Shown: positions 1 to 6,326 of the stretch, one piece after another
Layout: each line of letters starts with the position of its first letter
Position numbering within the stretch: the first letter of the stretch is position 1
Source: Nocardiopsaceae bacterium
GTDB taxonomy: Bacteria > Actinomycetota > Actinomycetes > Streptosporangiales > Streptosporangiaceae
Assembly: GCA_031254715.1 (NCBI GenBank)
Contig: JAIRTY010000790.1
Location: 1 to 6,825 of the forward strand
Reading direction: 5' to 3'
Length of the DNA stretch: 6,825 nt
The notes under the pieces: generated by a model
Database searches by the model: none
Seen by the model: only the letters and a program-made list of their open reading frames with translations
What the model was told of the DNA's origin: nothing
Position numbers and translations under genes: made by a program

Positions 1-1410
1 GGCCCGGTCCCGCGCCGGGACCGTCTCGACCGCCTGCTGCCAGCGGGCCCCCGCGGGGCCGCGCCGCGGCTCCGCCGGCCGCAGCACCTCGATCACCCGC
101 CGGGCGGGCGCCGGGCCGATGCCCTCGTGCAGCCGCAGCACCCGGAACCAGGCGATGTCGTCCGCCGGGTTGATCACCACCCTGGCCGCCGCCAGGAAGT
201 CCTTCACGTGCGCCGCCTCGGTGAACCGCAGCCCGCCGTACTTCACGAACGGGACGCCGCGGGCCGACAGCTCCCCCTCCAGCAGGGCACTGTGGGGGGC
301 GGCCCGCACCAGCACGGCCTGGTCCCGCAGGTCGGTGCCGGACTCGTGGCGGGCGAGCACCCGGTCGCAGATCTCCCGGGCCTGGCTGGCCTCGTCATGA
401 CAGTGGACAAGCAGTGGGGCCGTCCCGGCAGGCCGGTCGGCGGTCAGCGTCAGCTCCAGCCCCGGCGACGACGGCCGGACCGCGTTCCCGAGCGGGAGCA
501 GGGCCTGCCGGGACCGGTAGTTGCGGGTCAGCCTGACCACCGACAGCCCGGCGAAGTCGGCGGCCAGCCGCTGCAGGTGGGCGGGGTCGGCGCCGCGGAA
601 CCCGTAGACGGCCTGGGCGTCGTCGCCCACGCAGGTCAGGCCGGTTCCCGCCGGCCGCAGCAGCCGCACGATATCGGCCTGCACCGCGTTGACGTCCTGG
701 TACTCGTCGACCAGCACCGCGTCGAACATGCCCCGCAGCACCGGCCCTGCCGACTGGTCAGCGAGCGCGGCGCGCCACAGCAGCAGCAGGTCGTCGAAGT
801 CGACCAGCGCGTGGCTGCGCTTGTGCGCCGCATAGGCCCGGAACAGGTCACCGAGCTGGCCGGTGAAGTCCTCGCACCAGGGGTAGGCGCGCTTCACCAG
901 CTCGGCGACCGGGGTCTGGGTGTTCACGCAGCGGGTGTAGATGTCCGCGCACGCGGCCGCGCGGGGAGCGCGGCGGCCGGTCCCGGCCGGGCCCGCGGTG
1001 CCGGTGAGGCCGTGCTCGGCCCGCAGCACGTCCAGGATGTCGGCGGCGTCGGAGGGGTCGATCACGCTGAATCCCGGCGGCAGCGAGAACGACTCGGCGT
1101 GCTCGCGGATGATCCGGTGCGCGATCGCGTGGAAGGTGCCGCCGCAGATGCGGCCGGCGGCCGGCCGGCCGGCTTGCCCGGCGCCGCCCGACCACTGCGC
1201 CGCCCGGCCGAGCATGTCCTCGGCGGCCCGGCGGGTGAAGGTGAGCAGCAGGATGCGGTTGGCCGGGATCCCCTGGCCGCACAGCCAGGCGGCTCGCGCC
1301 ACCAGCGTCCGGGTCTTGCCGGTGCCCGCCCCGGCCAGCACCAGCAGCGGCCCGCCCGGGTGGGTCACGGCTTCCCGCTGCTCGGCGTTCAGGCCGTCGA
1401 CTTCGAACAT
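1..1410 (-). CDS. UvrD/Rep/PcrA-family ATP-dependent DNA helicase, N-terminal part (3' end outside window)
   Basis: Superfamily 1 helicases of this type use ATP to move 3'-to-5' along single-stranded DNA and unwind duplexes in repair or replication restart; this is the family role, not something shown here. The 470 visible residues give the motifs in order: Q motif LNAEQREAV (7-15), Walker A GAGTGKT (27-33), motif Ia LTFTRRAAEDM (56-66), GTFHAIAHRI (91-100), Walker B VDEYQD (234-239), motif III GDDAQAVYGFRGAD (262-275), and motif IV RNYRS (296-300). The segment GVPFVKYGGLRF (385-396) is typical of the region before domain 2B. Motifs V and VI lie beyond the left edge. ATG at 1410 puts MFEVDGLNAEQ first, a normal start for the family; GTG at 1416 and ATG at 1443 are in-frame alternatives. 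No clear Shine-Dalgarno sequence precedes any of them. The gene is divergent from the acyltransferase. Assignment to UvrD1/PcrA, UvrD2 or another paralogue cannot be made without the C-terminus. Confidence 0.93.
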   Translation of the reverse strand, partial: MFEVDGLNAEQREAVTHPGGPLLVLAGAGTGKTRTLVARAAWLCGQGIPANRILLLTFTRRAAEDMLGRAAQWSGGAGQAGRPAAGRICGGTFHAIAHRIIREHAESFSLPPGFSVIDPSDAADILDVLRAEHGLTGTAGPAGTGRRAPRAAACADIYTRCVNTQTPVAELVKRAYPWCEDFTGQLGDLFRAYAAHKRSHALVDFDDLLLLWRAALADQSAGPVLRGMFDAVLVDEYQDVNAVQADIVRLLRPAGTGLTCVGDDAQAVYGFRGADPAHLQRLAADFAGLSVVRLTRNYRSRQALLPLGNAVRPSSPGLELTLTADRPAGTAPLLVHCHDEASQAREICDRVLARHESGTDLRDQAVLVRAAPHSALLEGELSARGVPFVKYGGLRFTEAAHVKDFLAAARVVINPADDIAWFRVLRLHEGIGPAPARRVIEVLRPAEPRRGPAGARWQQAVETVPARDRA

Positions 1411-1417
1411 GTCCACG

Positions 1418-1423
1418 AATGTA
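1418..1423 (-). promoter_or_regulatory. Possible -10 element of the helicase gene (leaderless start)
   Basis: On the minus strand the hexamer TACATT (TAnnnT type) ends 7 nt before the ATG at 1410. That spacing would place transcription initiation at or next to the start codon, a common leaderless arrangement in actinomycetes. No good -35 hexamer is visible at 17-18 nt upstream, where one arm of the palindrome at 1440-1467 lies. The assignment rests on one short motif and its spacing. Confidence 0.3.
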
Positions 1424-1439
1424 ACCAGCCCGGCCTGCC

Positions 1440-1467
1440 GCATCCGGGCGACGCGCCGCCCGGATGC
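1440..1467. repeat. Perfect 11-bp inverted repeat, 6-nt loop, in the divergent helicase/acyltransferase intergenic region
   Basis: The left arm gcatccgggcg (1440-1450) is exactly complementary to cgcccggatgc (1457-1467), with the loop acgcgc between them. It sits 30 nt upstream of the favoured helicase ATG and 82 nt upstream of the acyltransferase ATG. It could be an operator for a dimeric regulator serving either divergent gene, or an RNA hairpin in a longer leader. No run of T follows on either strand, so it does not look like an intrinsic terminator. If the helicase really starts at ATG 1443, the repeat would overlap that start codon. Confidence 0.6.
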
Positions 1468-1535
1468 TGGCGAACAAGGGCATGTCTGGCAGATCTCCGG
1501 CCGCGGAATGCGCCGTGCCGGTCCGCGACCGCCGG

Positions 1536-1541
1536 TATCGT
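1536..1541 (+). promoter_or_regulatory. Possible -10 element of the acyltransferase gene (leaderless start)
   Basis: The hexamer TATCGT (TAnnnT type) ends 8 nt before the ATG at 1550, so transcription would begin at or just before the start codon. There is no usable Shine-Dalgarno sequence: the only AGGA (1543-1546) is 3 nt from the ATG, which is too close. A small inverted repeat, CGGTC-CGC-GACCG (1519-1531), lies immediately upstream in the -35 area. No recognisable -35 hexamer was found. Confidence 0.3.
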
Positions 1542-1549
1542 CAGGACAC

Positions 1550-2947
1550 ATGGCTGACGCTTCCCCGGCGCCTCAGCCTTCCCCCGGAATTCCCCAGCAG
1601 GCGCCGGAAACCCCTCGTCCCGGACCTTCCGCAACGGAAGCCGCCGCGGCCGCGCCCGCCGGTCGCCGCGGCAACCGGCTCGCGTGGCTGGACGCCCTGC
1701 GCGGGTTCGCGGCGCTGTGCGTGGTCTTCGATCACGCCGGGTCCGTGATGTTCTGGCACGTCCGGGCCGCCACCTATCAGTGGATCGACACCGGGCAATA
1801 CGGCGTGTTCGTGTTCTTCCTGGTCAGCGGGTACATCGTGCCGGCGTCACTGGAGCGGAAGGGGAGCGTCCGCACGTTCTGGGTGAGCCGGGTGTTCCGG
1901 CTCTATCCGCTGTACATCCTGGCGCTGGCCGCCGGGCTGGTGCTGTGGCGGGTCGGCTGGGGCGAGCTGCGGACCGGCAGCCATCCCGCGGTGTCCGCGC
2001 TCGCCCACTCGCTCATGCTCTCCAACGTGCTCGCGGTCCCGAACGCCATCAACGTGGTCTGGACCCTGTCCTACGAGATGGCGTTCTACCTGCTGCTCAC
2101 CGCCCTGTTCGTGGCCGGGGTGCACCGCCGCAGCAGCTGGTACGCGCTCGCGTTCGCGGTGGCGGCGGTCGGGGTGGGCGGGCTGCTGCCGATGACCGCG
2201 CTGTCGGACGGCCCGCTCGGCACCAAGCGGGTAGCGGTGATCGCCGCCGTGCTCATCGTCGGCGGGGTGGGGCTGGCGGTCGGCCGGAACCGGATCCCGC
2301 GGCTGATCGGCGCCATGCTCGCGGCCACCGCCGCGATGGCGCTGGTCGCGTTCAACGGGACCTGGGTGCACCCGTTCGAGGCGCTCACGATCCTGGCGCT
2401 GATGTTCACCGGCACCATGCTCTACCGGGCCGAATCGGGCCAGTTCCCCAAGCGCCGCGCCGCCGTGCTCGCCGTGATCACGTTCGTGCTGGTGATCGCG
2501 GCCGGGCTGGGGAACGGCCCGCCGCACCCGCTGCCGGGGACCGCCGACAGCGCCCTGATGTGGCAGCGGCAGTGGGTGAGCACGCTGGTGCTCGCCGGGC
2601 TGACGTTCGCGCTCGGGCTGGCCGTCCGGAACCGCCGGATACCGTCGGCGCTGGCCTGGCTCGGCCTCGTCAGCTACTCCCTCTACCTGCTGCACCCGCT
2701 GGTGCTGCACGCCTACGAGACCATCCCGGGCACCGGCAGCGTCCACTCAGTGCCGGAACGGCTGACGCTGATCGCGGCGTTCCTGGCCGTCCTGCTGGGC
2801 GTCTGCGCGCTGACCTACTACCTGGTCGAGGCGCCGATGCAGCGGCAGGGCCGGAAGCTGGCGCGCTGGCTGGACCGGCAACTGGGCCCGGACCGGCCCG
2901 GCGACGGCCAGCCGCAGCCGCGGGTGCCCGAACCCGCCGTCAGATAA
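1550..2947 (+). CDS. Acyltransferase-3 family (OafA/YrhL-like) integral membrane acyltransferase
   Basis: Proteins of this family transfer acetyl or other acyl groups across the membrane onto sugars, polysaccharides, lipids or antibiotics; the substrate here is unknown. The product has 465 residues. An Ala/Pro-rich, probably disordered N-terminal stretch (1-42) precedes the first membrane segment. That segment carries the family's R-x10-H catalytic signature: R51 and H62 within LDALRGFAALCVVFDH. Other family hallmarks are GVFVFFLVSGY (85-95), FWVSRVFRLYP (110-120), WTLSYEM (171-177), SYSLYLLHP (375-383) and YYLVEAPM (423-430). About ten or more hydrophobic spans follow one another to residue 427, then a basic, Pro-rich cytoplasmic tail. 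No SGNH hydrolase domain is fused, unlike longer OafA-type enzymes. The ATG at 1550 fits the leaderless signal; nothing upstream in frame adds conserved sequence. It stands alone, divergent from the helicase and convergent with the oxidoreductase, so context gives no substrate clue. Confidence 0.92.
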   Translation: MADASPAPQPSPGIPQQAPETPRPGPSATEAAAAAPAGRRGNRLAWLDALRGFAALCVVFDHAGSVMFWHVRAATYQWIDTGQYGVFVFFLVSGYIVPASLERKGSVRTFWVSRVFRLYPLYILALAAGLVLWRVGWGELRTGSHPAVSALAHSLMLSNVLAVPNAINVVWTLSYEMAFYLLLTALFVAGVHRRSSWYALAFAVAAVGVGGLLPMTALSDGPLGTKRVAVIAAVLIVGGVGLAVGRNRIPRLIGAMLAATAAMALVAFNGTWVHPFEALTILALMFTGTMLYRAESGQFPKRRAAVLAVITFVLVIAAGLGNGPPHPLPGTADSALMWQRQWVSTLVLAGLTFALGLAVRNRRIPSALAWLGLVSYSLYLLHPLVLHAYETIPGTGSVHSVPERLTLIAAFLAVLLGVCALTYYLVEAPMQRQGRKLARWLDRQLGPDRPGDGQPQPRVPEPAVR

Positions 2948-2961
2948 TTCATTCCGAACGG

Positions 2962-2989
2962 GAGCCGTCGCAGCCCGGCACCGCGGCTC
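2962..2989. terminator. Weak candidate bidirectional hairpin between convergent genes
   Basis: The 48-bp gap between the acyltransferase stop and the oxidoreductase stop contains GAGCCG (2962-2967) and its complement CGGCTC (2984-2989) around a 16-nt loop. A competing fold is possible, with GCCG at 2964-2967 pairing with CGGC at 2976-2979. There is no T-tract, and the stem is short. A hairpin here is positioned to end both convergent transcripts, but GC-rich DNA makes such stems by chance. Confidence 0.2.
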
Positions 2990-2995
2990 ACCGCC

Positions 2996-3865
2996 TCAGG
3001 CCGGGAGTTCCAGCGCCTTGGCGGCCTCAGCGAGCGCGGCCAGGTGGCCGTCCACGCCGCCGAGCCCGGCGCCCATCGTGTTGACCGACACGTGGCTGGC
3101 GCCGGCGTCCCGCCAGCCAGCTACCTGCCCGGCCAGCCGGGAGGCGCCGCCCTCGCCCCAGCTCACGCGGCCCTCCATGCCGATCTCCGCCGGGTCCCGG
3201 CCGGCCCCGGCCGCCGCCTCGGTCACGATCGCCCTGGCCTCGTCGAGCCGCGGGCCCGGCGGCACCTGCGGGAACCAGCCGTCGGCCAGCCGCCCGGCGC
3301 GCCGGTAGGCGGGGGGCGACTGCGCCCCGAACCACACCGGGATCGGCCGCTGCACCGGCAGCGGCGCCAGCCCGGCGGCGGTCACCTGCTCGAACTCGCC
3401 GGCGAAGGTCAGGCTCTGCTCGGTCCACAGCCGTCGCAGCAGCGTGACCTGCTCTTCCAGGCGCTGGCCGCGGTTGCTGAAGTCCTTGCCCAGCGCCTCG
3501 TACTCGACCTGGTTCCAGCCCAGCCCGACCCCGAGCCGGAACCGCCCGCCGGTGAGCCGATCCACCTCGGCCGCCTGCTTGGCCACCAGTGCCGTCTGGC
3601 GCTGCGGCAGGATGATGATCCCGGTGACCAGTTCCAGCGGGGTGAGCGCGGCCAGGTACCCGTACAGCACGAACGGCTCGTGGAAGGAGGTGTGCACGTC
3701 ATAGGGCCGTTGCCACGGCGCGTGCACCTCCGGGTCGGCGCCCAGCACATGGTCGTAGGCCAGGATGTGCTGGTAGCCGAGTTCCGTCACCGTCGCGGCG
3801 TAGGCGCGGACCGCGCCAGCGTCGCCGCCGATCTCCGTCTGGGGGAACACCACGCCGATTCGCAT
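2996..3865 (-). CDS. LLM-class (luciferase-like) F420-dependent oxidoreductase, Rv2161c-like
   Basis: This is a luciferase-like TIM-barrel flavin/deazaflavin oxidoreductase of 289 residues, a normal length for the single-domain actinobacterial F420-dependent group. The first strand is MRIGVVFPQ (1-9), followed by the barrel motif YDHVLG (37-42). The stretch TGIIILPQRQ...AKQAAEVDRLTGGRFRLGVGLGW (81-117, middle omitted) is the most diagnostic part of the family, with GWNQVEYEALG immediately after. A second typical segment is RPIPVWFGAQSPPAYRRAGRLADGW, residues 173-197. The ATG at 3865 is chosen because it begins exactly at the first beta strand, and upstream codons code for the micro-protein in another frame. 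Only 14 nt separate it from that micro-protein's stop codon, so the two are probably co-transcribed. A purine patch GGGGA sits just 1 nt before the ATG, too close for a standard ribosome binding site. The substrate cannot be told, and FMN rather than F420 use cannot be excluded from sequence alone. Confidence 0.92.
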   Translation of the reverse strand: MRIGVVFPQTEIGGDAGAVRAYAATVTELGYQHILAYDHVLGADPEVHAPWQRPYDVHTSFHEPFVLYGYLAALTPLELVTGIIILPQRQTALVAKQAAEVDRLTGGRFRLGVGLGWNQVEYEALGKDFSNRGQRLEEQVTLLRRLWTEQSLTFAGEFEQVTAAGLAPLPVQRPIPVWFGAQSPPAYRRAGRLADGWFPQVPPGPRLDEARAIVTEAAAGAGRDPAEIGMEGRVSWGEGGASRLAGQVAGWRDAGASHVSVNTMGAGLGGVDGHLAALAEAAKALELPA

Positions 3866-3879
3866 GTCCCCGTTGTATC

Positions 3880-3987
3880 TCACATGTTGTGCATCCGCTG
3901 GACCCGGATGATGTCGTCCTTGCCCGCCAGCACGGCGAGGCCGAGCGCCACGGCCGTGGCCACCAGGACCCACTTCCACCAGGACAT
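3880..3987 (-). CDS. 35-residue single-span membrane micro-protein (DUF6893-like)
   Basis: The frame encodes 35 residues: a Trp/Lys start (MSWWKW), a hydrophobic span at about residues 7-21 (VLVATAVALGLAVLA), then a polar tail GKDDIIRVQRMHNM. The layout of one membrane span followed by an acidic-then-basic tail ending in Met resembles very short actinobacterial proteins grouped as DUF6893; I make that link from memory of the pattern, not from a search. Coding is supported by a strong purine-rich ribosome binding site 6 nt upstream and by the tight 14-nt spacing to the oxidoreductase gene downstream. It is probably a small inner-membrane protein with no catalytic residues of its own. It may simply lead the operon, help couple translation, or form a membrane partner. 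Function is unknown. It is easily missed because of its length. Confidence 0.72.
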   Translation of the reverse strand: MSWWKWVLVATAVALGLAVLAGKDDIIRVQRMHNM

Positions 3988-4052
3988 CGGGAACCCCCCT
4001 TCTGGTTGCTTCTTCCTGTACCCCGCGGACCCGGGCCGGCCACACTGGATGT
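3988..4052. promoter_or_regulatory. Divergent intergenic region between the micro-protein/oxidoreductase pair and hypF
   Basis: These 65 nt must hold the start signals for hypF (plus) and for the micro-protein and oxidoreductase (minus). On the plus strand CACACT (4041-4046) lies 6 nt before the GTG start and could be a degenerate -10 for leaderless hypF transcription. CACAC and GTGTG (4041-4045 and 4051-4055) also form a small inverted repeat across the start codon. No recognisable binding site for a known hydrogenase regulator was found. The individual promoter hexamers are weak. Confidence 0.35.
3994..4002 (-). promoter_or_regulatory. Strong ribosome binding site of the micro-protein gene
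   Basis: On the minus strand GAAGGGGGG ends 6 nt before the ATG at 3987. It is the only textbook Shine-Dalgarno sequence before any start in this window, and it is the main support for calling the 35-codon frame a gene. Confidence 0.65.
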
Positions 4053-6326
4053 GTGAGCGAGCGTGTCCGGACCGCGATCCGGGTGGAAGGGATTGTGCAG
4101 GGGGTCGGCTTCCGGCCGTTCGTGTACGCGCTCGCGTCCCGGCTCGGGCTGGGCGGGCTGGTCGGCAACGACGCCGACGGCGTGTTCGCGGAGGTGGAGG
4201 GACCGCCTGCGGCGGTCAAGGAGTTCCTGGCCGCGCTGACGGCCGAGGCGCCCCCACTGGCCAGGATCGACCGGGTGACCACCGCGGCCATGACCCCGGA
4301 CGGCGGCGAGTCGTTCGTGATCGCGGCCAGCGTGCCCGGCGGGCAGCGCCGGGCGCTGGTGTCGGCCGACTCCGCGACCTGCGCCGATTGCCTGGCCGAG
4401 CTGGCCGACCCGGCCGACCGCCGGTCCGGCTACCCGTTCATCAACTGCACGAACTGCGGGCCGCGGTTCACGATCGTCCGCGACGTTCCCTACGACCGGC
4501 CGTTCACCACCATGGCGGGTTTCGCCATGTGCGAGCCGTGCGCGGCCGAGTATCACGACCCGGCCGACCGCCGGTTCCACGCCCAGCCGACCTGCTGCCC
4601 GGCGTGCGGCCCGCGGCTCGCGCTGACGGGCCATGATGGCCAGGAGCTTCCCGGGGATCCGCTGGCCGGCGCGGCCGCGCTGCTGCGGCAGGGGAAGGTG
4701 CTGGCCGTCAAGGGCCTTGGCGGCTACCACCTGGCGGTGGACGCGGCCAGCCAGGACGCGGCCGCCGCGCTGCGAGCGCGCAAGCACCGGGAGGACAAGC
4801 CGTTCGCGGTGATGGCCGCGGACCTGGCGGCGGCCCGGCAGCTGTGCGAGGTGCACGAGGCCGCGGCGGGCCTGCTGACCAGCCAGCGGCGGCCGGTCGT
4901 GCTGCTGCCGCGGCGGAGCGGGGCGCCGGTCGCGGACGCGGTGGCGCCCGGTAACCGGCAGCTGGGGGTCATGCTCCCTTACACGCCGCTGCACCACCTG
5001 CTGCTCGCTGCCGTCGCCCGCCCGATCGTGCTGACCAGCGGGAACGTCTCGGACGAGCCGATCGCCTACCGGGATGAGGACGCGCTGGCGCGGCTGGCGG
5101 ACATCGCCGACGCGTTCCTCACCCACGACCGCCCGATCCACATCAGGACCGACGACTCGGTGGTGCGGGAGTTCCGGGGGCGGGAGATGCTGCTGCGGCG
5201 CTCGCGCGGGTACGTGCCCGAGCCGGTGCGGGTCCGGCCCGCCTTCCCGCGGCCGGTGCTGGCCTGCGGTGCCGAGCTCAAGAACACCTTCTGCCTGGCG
5301 AAAGACGATCACGCGGTCGTCTCGCACCACATCGGGGACCTGGAAAACGCCGAGACGCTGGCCTCGTTCACCGAGGGCATCGAGCACTTCCGGCGGCTGT
5401 TCGGGATCGAGCCCGAGGTGGTCGCCTACGACCTGCACCCGGACTACCTGTCCACCAAGTACGCGCTGGAACTGGCCGGCGTCGACCTGACCGGCGTGCA
5501 GCACCATCACGCGCACATCGCCGCCTGCCTGGCCGACAACGGCGAGGACGGCCCGGTCATCGGGGTGGCCTTCGACGGCACCGGGTACGGCACCGACGGC
5601 ACCCTCTGGGGCGGCGAGTTCCTGCTGGCCGGGCTGGCCGGCTTCGAGCGGGCCGGGCACCTGGTGCCGGTGCCGATGCCGGGCGGGGCCGCCGCCATCC
5701 GGCAGCCGTGGCGGATGGCGGCCGCCTACCTGGCCGCCGCGTTCCCCGGCGGCCAGCCGGACGGCCTGGCCGTGGCCCGGCGGAACGAACGGCACTGGCC
5801 AGCGGTGCTGTCGCTGGCCAGTGCCGGGGTCAGCGCCCCGCTCAGCTCCAGCGCCGGGCGGCTGTTCGACGCGGCCGCCGCGCTGCTCGGGGTGCGCGAC
5901 GCGATCAACTACGAGGGGCAGGCCGCGATCGAGCTCGAGCAACTCGCCGCCCCGGCGCAGACTGGCGGGTACCGGGCCCGGATCGATCCGCGGGATCCGT
6001 TCCTGGCCCGCGGCAGCGATCTCATCGCCGCCGCGGCCGGCGATCTCGCCGCCGGCGTGCCGCCGCCGGTCATCGCCGCGCGGTTCCATCACGGCGTGGC
6101 CGCCCTGATCGAGGATGGCTGCCTGCTGCTGGCCGACCGGCACGGGCTGGGCACGGTGGCGCTGTCGGGCGGGGTGTTCCAGAACCTGCTGCTGCTGACC
6201 GAGGTGACGGCCAGGCTGGAGGCACGCGGGTTCCGGGTGCTGGTGCATTCGCGGGTCCCGTGCAACGACGGCGGGATCAGCCTCGGCCAGGCCGTGGTGG
6301 CGGCCGCCAGGGACCGGTCAGCCTGA
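4053..6326 (+). CDS. hypF: Carbamoyltransferase HypF, [NiFe]-hydrogenase maturation
   Basis: HypF converts carbamoyl phosphate and ATP to a carbamoyl adenylate and transfers the carbamoyl group to the C-terminal Cys of HypE, the source of the cyanide ligands on the hydrogenase iron. All 757 residues are present, a normal length. The domains, in order, are: acylphosphatase (about 5-92) with VQGVGFRPF and its catalytic pair R21 and N39; a double zinc finger with the exact family spacing C110xxC113-x18-C132xxC135-x24-C160xxC163-x18-C182xxC185; a YrdC-like adenylation domain (about 205-390) with KGLGGYHLAVDA, KHREDKPFAVM and LTSGNVSDEP; and a Kae1-like domain (about 400-757) with the metal-binding H484-x3-H488, FDGTGYGTDGTLWGGEF, LSGGVFQN and NDGGISLGQA (D739). 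All key residues I can check are intact. Start is GTG at 4053, just before the conserved acylphosphatase strand; no Shine-Dalgarno is evident. The last 9 bp overlap the end of hypB on the other strand. Confidence 0.98.
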   Translation: MSERVRTAIRVEGIVQGVGFRPFVYALASRLGLGGLVGNDADGVFAEVEGPPAAVKEFLAALTAEAPPLARIDRVTTAAMTPDGGESFVIAASVPGGQRRALVSADSATCADCLAELADPADRRSGYPFINCTNCGPRFTIVRDVPYDRPFTTMAGFAMCEPCAAEYHDPADRRFHAQPTCCPACGPRLALTGHDGQELPGDPLAGAAALLRQGKVLAVKGLGGYHLAVDAASQDAAAALRARKHREDKPFAVMAADLAAARQLCEVHEAAAGLLTSQRRPVVLLPRRSGAPVADAVAPGNRQLGVMLPYTPLHHLLLAAVARPIVLTSGNVSDEPIAYRDEDALARLADIADAFLTHDRPIHIRTDDSVVREFRGREMLLRRSRGYVPEPVRVRPAFPRPVLACGAELKNTFCLAKDDHAVVSHHIGDLENAETLASFTEGIEHFRRLFGIEPEVVAYDLHPDYLSTKYALELAGVDLTGVQHHHAHIAACLADNGEDGPVIGVAFDGTGYGTDGTLWGGEFLLAGLAGFERAGHLVPVPMPGGAAAIRQPWRMAAAYLAAAFPGGQPDGLAVARRNERHWPAVLSLASAGVSAPLSSSAGRLFDAAAALLGVRDAINYEGQAAIELEQLAAPAQTGGYRARIDPRDPFLARGSDLIAAAAGDLAAGVPPPVIAARFHHGVAALIEDGCLLLADRHGLGTVALSGGVFQNLLLLTEVTARLEARGFRVLVHSRVPCNDGGISLGQAVVAAARDRSA

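Noticed and set aside
1150..1175. A run of alternating CCGG/GGCC tetranucleotides inside the helicase gene
   Set aside because: It is in frame and encodes a Gly/Arg/Ala/Pro linker. Such runs are expected at this GC content and no repeat unit is kept in register.
1411..1443. Helicase start at ATG 1443, adding 11 residues
   Set aside because: The added residues match no family feature, the start would fall inside the palindrome arm, and no ribosome binding site precedes it. ATG 1410 places the Q motif at the usual distance, though 1443 is not strictly excluded.
127..1557. A 476-codon plus-strand open frame across the helicase gene
   Set aside because: It is the complementary shadow of the helicase reading frame, with low-complexity composition and no domain.
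4041..4055. Short inverted repeat CACAC-TGGAT-GTGTG over the hypF start
   Set aside because: With only 5-bp arms it is too short to call an operator or a translation-blocking hairpin on its own; it is mentioned only within the intergenic entry.
3866..4291. An in-frame extension of the oxidoreductase upstream to 4291 (minus), giving 431 residues
   Set aside because: The extra residues are Ser/Thr/Arg-rich without family similarity and overlap both hypF and the micro-protein. The family fold begins precisely at ATG 3865.
3044..4636. A 530-codon plus-strand open frame spanning the oxidoreductase, the intergenic region and the start of hypF
   Set aside because: It crosses three genuine genes in the wrong frame or strand, and its composition is Arg/Gly/Ala/Pro-rich without motifs.
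3699..6248. An 849-codon open frame antisense to hypF and running into the oxidoreductase
   Set aside because: It opposes a complete hypF with all motifs intact. Its translation is rich in Arg, Gly, Pro and Gln with no recognisable domain, as expected from the complementary frame of a GC-rich gene.
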